Notes under the pieces: generated by a model
What the model saw: only the letters and a program-made list of their open reading frames with translations
What the model was told of the DNA's origin: nothing
The model's database searches: none
Shown: one piece after another, positions 15,657 through 19,034 of the stretch
Numbering within the stretch: position 1 is the stretch's first letter
Layout of the letters: each line of letters starts with the position of its first letter
Position numbers and translations under genes: made by a program
Source: DATNPH01 sp036703315
GTDB lineage: Bacteria; Cyanobacteriota; Cyanobacteriia; Cyanobacteriales; Coleofasciculaceae
Assembly: GCA_036703315.1 (NCBI GenBank)
Contig: DATNPH010000156.1
Span: forward strand, 1-19,034
Direction of reading: 5' to 3'
Length of the DNA: 19,034 nt

Positions 15657-15912
15657 GGGTTTAGACCCTGATAACCAATCCCTTTGGAGGAATAGAGAGT
15701 GTAATCACACTACTTCCTCTTGCGCTAGCTTGGGTTACAGTAATCATCAAGTGAACGGCATGGATGTCAATGAAGAGATTCGGCAGTCCGCCGAAAAACT
15801 TTCTTTAACGCTAGATACTCCGGAATCAGTAAGGCAACAGATTAAGCAAATTGAGGTAAACCTAGGGTTCGTGTCACCAGGGGCAAAGTACTCTGAAAGC
15901 CTTACTAGATAA
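15655..15912 (+). pseudogene. Short open frame cut by an inverted-repeat element
   Basis: An 85-codon frame of unknown function. The part from ATG 15760 (MDVNEEIRQSAEKLSLTL) looks protein-like: charged, helical and with a normal composition. The last 20 codons lie inside the left arm and interior of the 248-bp inverted-repeat element, so the natural C-terminus seems to have been lost. The earlier part of the frame has no ribosome site. No family was recognised, and it may not be a gene. Confidence 0.3.
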
Positions 15913-16098
15913 ACATTTCAGGTTTCACTTTTTGGCGATTGGTCTTTGCCTAGTTGGACTCAAATTAGGCAAAGCTGTCACAAGGTAGGAACCAAAGAAT
16001 CATGGTTTGAACCTTGTCAGTGGCATACTACAAACTGCCGTTTTAGGCAAAGTTGTACTACTTTGCCCCTCATGACACGAACCCTAGGTTTACCCCAA
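15851..16098. mobile_element. 248-bp element with 40-bp inverted repeats
   Basis: The arms 15851-15890 and 16059-16098 are inverted copies over 40 bp with three mismatches; the core GGTAAACCTAGGGTTCGTGT is identical in both. The interior has further structure: CTTTGCCTA (15944-15952) pairs perfectly with TAGGCAAAG (15966-15974), and ACAAGGT...AACCA near 15980-15993 pairs with TGGTT...ACCTTGT near 16003-16016. TAGGCAAAG occurs again at 16044. There is no transposase. It fits a non-autonomous (MITE-like) element derived from an unknown parent. No clear target duplication was identified. Confidence 0.7.
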
Positions 16099-16159
16099 CT
16101 ACTGACGGAGCTAATTTCTTGGGAATGCTTTATATACTGAGACTTCCAGCCTGCAAATA

Positions 16160-17866
16160 ATGAGTAAGAAAGACCTGAGTGAAGCCGATATCTGCGATCG
16201 CTACATTACGCCTGCCCTTTATGAGGCAGGTTGGAAAAAGAGTCAGATTCTCAGGGAATATGGCTTTACGGATGGTCAGATGATTGTCCGGGGTCAGATG
16301 GCAAGTCGAAAAGCTAGAAAGCGGGCAGATTATCTGCTGTATTACCCATCGAATCAGCCGAGCGCTGTCATTGAAGCGAAAGACAACAATCATAGTGTGA
16401 GAGCGGGGATACAGCAGGCACTTGCCTATGCAACAGCTCTGCAAGTTCCCTTTGTCTTTTCCTCAAATGGGGATGGCTTCCTATTCCATGACAAGAGTGG
16501 AACCTATACTCAGGTAGAACAGCAGCTTAGCCTGGATGCTTTTCCGTCACCCGAAGAACTATGGCAGCACTATAGAGAGTGGCAGGATTTACAAGCCGTT
16601 AATCAGGATTTGCTGACTTCCTCCTATTTCGTTGAGATTGGTGGGAAGGAACCCCGCTACTATCAGCAACTTGCAGTGAATCGCACGATAGAGGCGATCG
16701 CTCGTGGTCAGAAACGGTGTTTGCTGGTAATGGCAACTGGATCGGGTAAAACGTATACGGTCTTCAATATCATCTGGCGATTGTGGAAGACGAAGGTTGT
16801 CAAGCGAGTTTTGTTTCTGGCTGACCGCAATGCTTTGGTAGACCAGACGATTACCAATGACTTCCGCCCCTTTGGTGAGGTGATGACTAAACTAGACCAG
16901 AGGCTGGTCGATGAAGGACGAATTAATACCTCCTATGAAATTTATCTGGGACTGTATCAGGCAATCATCGGCAAGGAAGGACGGGATAACCTCTACGAAA
17001 AGTTTGACCGAGATTTCTTCGACCTGGTGGTGATTGATGAGTGTCACCGGGGCAGTGCAGCAGATGACTCCAATTGGCGGCAGGTACTGGATTACTTCTC
17101 AGAGGCAATTCAGGTCGGGCTGACGGCAACGCCAAAGGAAACTAAGTACGTCTCAAATATTGACTACTTTGGGGAACCGATTTACGAATACTCCCTCAAG
17201 CAGGGAATCGAAGACGGTTTCCTGGCTCCCTTCCGTAGGATACAGGTGGATTTAGATAAAGACCTGGAAGGGTGGACACCCGAAGCCGGAGAGTACGATG
17301 ACAACGGTCAACGGATTGAGCAGCGGGACTATAACCTGCTGGACTATGACCGAAATATTGTCTTTGACAAACGCACTCAACGGGTCGCGGAGTATGTCAG
17401 TAAGTTCCTTCACGATGGCGACCCAATGCGGAAGACCATTGTGTTTTGTGAGGACATTGACCACGCCGAACGAATGCGAGAAGCCTTGACTAAGGTAAAG
17501 CTGAATAAAAAGCTTGTTCTCAAAGACCACCGTTACGTGATGCAAATTACGGGGGATGAGAGGGAAGGTAAGGCTCAAATCGATAACTTTATTAATCCCA
17601 AAGAGACGTATCCGGTAATTGCCACCACCTCTAAGCTGATGACGACGGGGGTAGATGCCCAGACCTGCCATGTAATTGTGTTAGATCGCCGCATCCAATC
17701 GATGACGGAGTTCAAGCAGATTATTGGTCGGGGTACACGCTTACGCCCGGACTATGACAAGAATTTCTTCACAATCATTAGACCTCTTGCAAAAGTCATG
17801 GCTGGGGTACTATGGGGTCTGAACAAAGGCGATCGCTTACCCGTTTTTTGCGAGCACTCGGTCTGA
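16160..17866 (+). pseudogene. hsdR: Type I restriction enzyme subunit R, truncated by an IS
   Basis: Residues 1-540 match the motor/nuclease subunit of type I restriction systems (EcoAI/EcoEI-like). The N-terminal nuclease has Asp57 and the E-A-K pair Glu72/Lys74 in AVIEAKDNN, followed by a Gln-Tyr motif near 85-90. The SF2 translocase has Walker A MATGSGKTYT (Lys197), the DECH box (293-296), LTATP (321-325) and the Arg-finger motif QIIGRGTRLRP near residue 525. The family is usually about 750-800 residues long. The native frame stops at the IS left end (17781); the last 28 codons come from the IS. The C-terminal domain that binds the methylase core is missing and is not found beyond the IS. 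No hsdM or hsdS is present in the window, so restriction by this copy is unlikely. Weak ribosome site at 16160. Confidence 0.9.
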
Positions 17867-17882
17867 TTCATAAGAAAAGCTG

Positions 17883-18047
17883 ATGAAGTACGAACAAGCT
17901 CAACATCTCAAGCCAGGAGAATTCAAACGCTTGTGGGGTGTCAAACTAGAAACTTTTCAACACATGGTGGAAATAGTTCAGCAACAGGAGAGACAAAGAA
18001 GAAACCTGGACGACCTGGAAAAATCAGTCGAGAAGACCAAGTGTTGA
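17883..18047 (+). CDS. IS5-family transposase, N-terminal frame
   Basis: A 54-codon frame starting MKYEQAQHLKPGEFKRLWG, which is the usual start of transposases of this cyanobacterial IS5 branch, continuing to MVEIVQQQER. It then runs out of frame and stops at 18045-18047. The catalytic part lies in the -1 frame and overlaps from about 17985. It is either the first half of a frameshifted transposase or evidence of a one-base loss. Confidence 0.7.
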   Translation: MKYEQAQHLKPGEFKRLWGVKLETFQHMVEIVQQQERQRRNLDDLEKSVEKTKC

Positions 18048-18730
18048 TGACATTAGAGTATTGGCGAGAATATCGGACGTATTTTCATATAGGTAAATCT
18101 TGGGGTGTGACGGAATCTACGGCTTGTCGAATTATCCAGAGAATTGAGAAAGTTTTAAGTGAGGCAAGAGTTTTCACTTTGCCAGGAAAGAAGCATCTTT
18201 ATCAATCAGATGCTTTAATCAATGCAGTTGTCGTTGATGTGACAGAAAGCCCGATCGAACGACCTAAAAAAAACATTCATCAGTTCTATAGTGGCAAGAA
18301 AAAAAGGCATACCCTGAAGTCTCAAGTTGTAGTCAATCAAGAAACTGGAGAAATCATCTGTACAGCTCATGGCAAAGGAAAAATGCATGACTTCCGCTTA
18401 TTTAAGCAGAGCCAAATCCCCTTAAGCAAAAGTATTGAATGCTTAGCAGATAAAGGATATCAGGGAATTCAGAAAATTCATGCCAACAGTCAAGTCCCCA
18501 AAAAGAAGCCAAGGAAAAGGGAGTTAAGTTCCTCAGATAAAAAGAGAAATAAGGAGTTAGCTAGAAACCGAGTAATTGGCGAGCATATTAACCGAAGATT
18601 GAAAATATTTAAGATTCTAGCTGACCGTTATCGAAATCGCCGAAGAAGATTTGGTTTAAGGTTTAATCTGATAGCTGGGCTGTACAATTACGAACTTCGG
18701 CTTGGTCAGCCAAACAATAAGCAAAATTGA
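17933..18730 (+). CDS. IS5-family DDE transposase, catalytic frame
   Basis: The homologous part begins near residue 21 (TKKKPGRPGK) and runs to residue 265; the listed ATG only marks the open frame. Residues about 36-90 form the helix-turn-helix (SWGVTESTACRIIQRIE). The DDE-type catalytic core shows the first Asp in VVVDVTESPIERP, the second Asp in CLADKGYQG, and the Glu in NRVIGEHINRRLKIF. The C-terminal RRRRFGLRFNLIAGLYNYEL is typical. It probably needs a -1 frameshift from the MKYEQ frame for a full product of about 280 residues. No classic slippery heptamer is visible near the crossing at 17985-18010; the A-rich stretch AAAGAAGAAA is the only candidate. The catalytic residues are intact. 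Confidence 0.88.
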   Translation: MGCQTRNFSTHGGNSSATGETKKKPGRPGKISREDQVLMTLEYWREYRTYFHIGKSWGVTESTACRIIQRIEKVLSEARVFTLPGKKHLYQSDALINAVVVDVTESPIERPKKNIHQFYSGKKKRHTLKSQVVVNQETGEIICTAHGKGKMHDFRLFKQSQIPLSKSIECLADKGYQGIQKIHANSQVPKKKPRKRELSSSDKKRNKELARNRVIGEHINRRLKIFKILADRYRNRRRRFGLRFNLIAGLYNYELRLGQPNNKQN

Positions 18731-18823
18731 TGATTAATCGCTAGCGATCGCTTCTGTTCAGACCCCATAGTACCCCAGCGACGACTTTTGCAAGAGGTCT
18801 AATACTTACTCTACAAGGATTTC

Positions 18824-18873
18824 AGTCCATTTCAATGGACTTTCGCTATTAGCCGTGGACTTAAGTCCACGGC
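18824..18873. repeat. Twin perfect hairpins
   Basis: AGTCCATT (18824-18831) pairs perfectly with AATGGACT (18834-18841) around two bases. Ten bases on, 18852-18873 is a perfect 22-bp palindrome centred on CTTAAG (GCCGTGGACTT and its complement). The two stems share the core AGTCCA. This fits a REP-type unit or the structured end of a transposable element. Confidence 0.65.
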
Positions 18874-19034
18874 GGGTTTTGTTGCTTACCGACAATGGTG
18901 CAAGACTCCCGATGAGAAAAGCGCTCACAACAAAGGATGAAAATATGATAGATTTCGCCTAAATCATCTGGTAGACGAGGTCGGAACATCAGTAGTGCTG
19001 CCGAGCTTGAGTGCAAGACTGACCTGGATGCCCG
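18874..19034. other. Right edge, no gene recognised
   Basis: No coding frame could be assigned on either strand. GTGCAAGACT occurs at 18898-18907 and 19011-19020, a direct repeat 113 bp apart. The stretch does not encode the missing C-terminus of HsdR. It may be the start of another mobile element that continues outside the window. Confidence 0.35.

Larger units (their letters stand above)
17781..18799 (+). mobile_element. IS5-family insertion sequence, 1,019 bp
   Basis: The ends 17781-17824 and 18756-18799 are 44-bp inverted repeats with two mismatches; each outer end begins GACCTCTTGCAAAAGTC. Both flanks show TA (17779-17780 and 18800-18801), compatible with the 2-bp target duplication of the IS427-type branch. 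It carries one transposase split over two frames. It interrupts hsdR. The pairing also extends into the flanking ATTA/TAAT, so the exact boundary could shift by a few bases. Confidence 0.88.

Noticed and set aside
17252..17671. 139-codon frame antisense to hsdR
   Set aside because: It is a shadow of the strongly conserved HsdR helicase frame.
1..19034. CRISPR array, tRNA or rRNA gene
   Set aside because: No regularly spaced repeats with unique spacers and no recognisable tRNA or rRNA sequence were seen on either strand.

Overview
The window looks like a chromosomal accessory region of a filamentous or otherwise large-genome cyanobacterium. The evidence is at least a dozen GCGATCGC (HIP1) octamers on sight, moderate GC content, giant multidomain caspase/STAND/WD40/TPR architecture, and short palindromic repeats of a style common in cyanobacteria. 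No rRNA, tRNA or CRISPR array was seen.

Layout, left to right. A small serine recombinase (136-705) sits behind duplicated 16-mers and an inverted repeat. Next comes a two-TIR protein gene (818-2350, +), interrupted by an in-frame TGA in its first TIR domain. Convergent to it, on the minus strand, are a giant caspase-STAND NTPase-transmembrane-WD40-TPR protein (7895-2388) and, upstream of that, a second stand-alone caspase-like protease (10172-8076). Just upstream of the second caspase are two short scraps that match the start and the NTPase core of the giant gene, apparently the ghost of a second copy. TIR enzymes and caspase-STAND proteins are recognised building blocks of bacterial conflict and cell-death systems, so 0.8-10.3 kb reads as a candidate immune or suicide locus.

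From 10.3 to 13.7 kb the DNA is gene-poor and decayed: a TPP-enzyme fragment, a 16-bp tandem duplication, an intact glutathione S-transferase, candidate miniature inverted-repeat elements, a two-helix membrane protein, and a lipoprotein nuclease cut by two adjacent TAG codons. A coupled pair on the minus strand (15197-13723) encodes a small secreted Cys-containing protein and a secreted metzincin metalloprotease; their genes overlap as ATGA.

From 15.4 to 19.0 kb there is an orphan terminator, a 248-bp element with 40-bp inverted repeats, and a type I restriction subunit (HsdR) gene broken at residue 540 by a 1,019-bp IS5-family insertion sequence. The HsdR C-terminus does not resume after the IS. 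The right edge carries twin perfect hairpins and no recognised gene. The overall picture is a defence-type island that has been heavily rearranged: at least five genes are broken (TIR, caspase-STAND ghost, TPP enzyme, nuclease, hsdR), while both caspase genes, the GST and the protease pair remain open.
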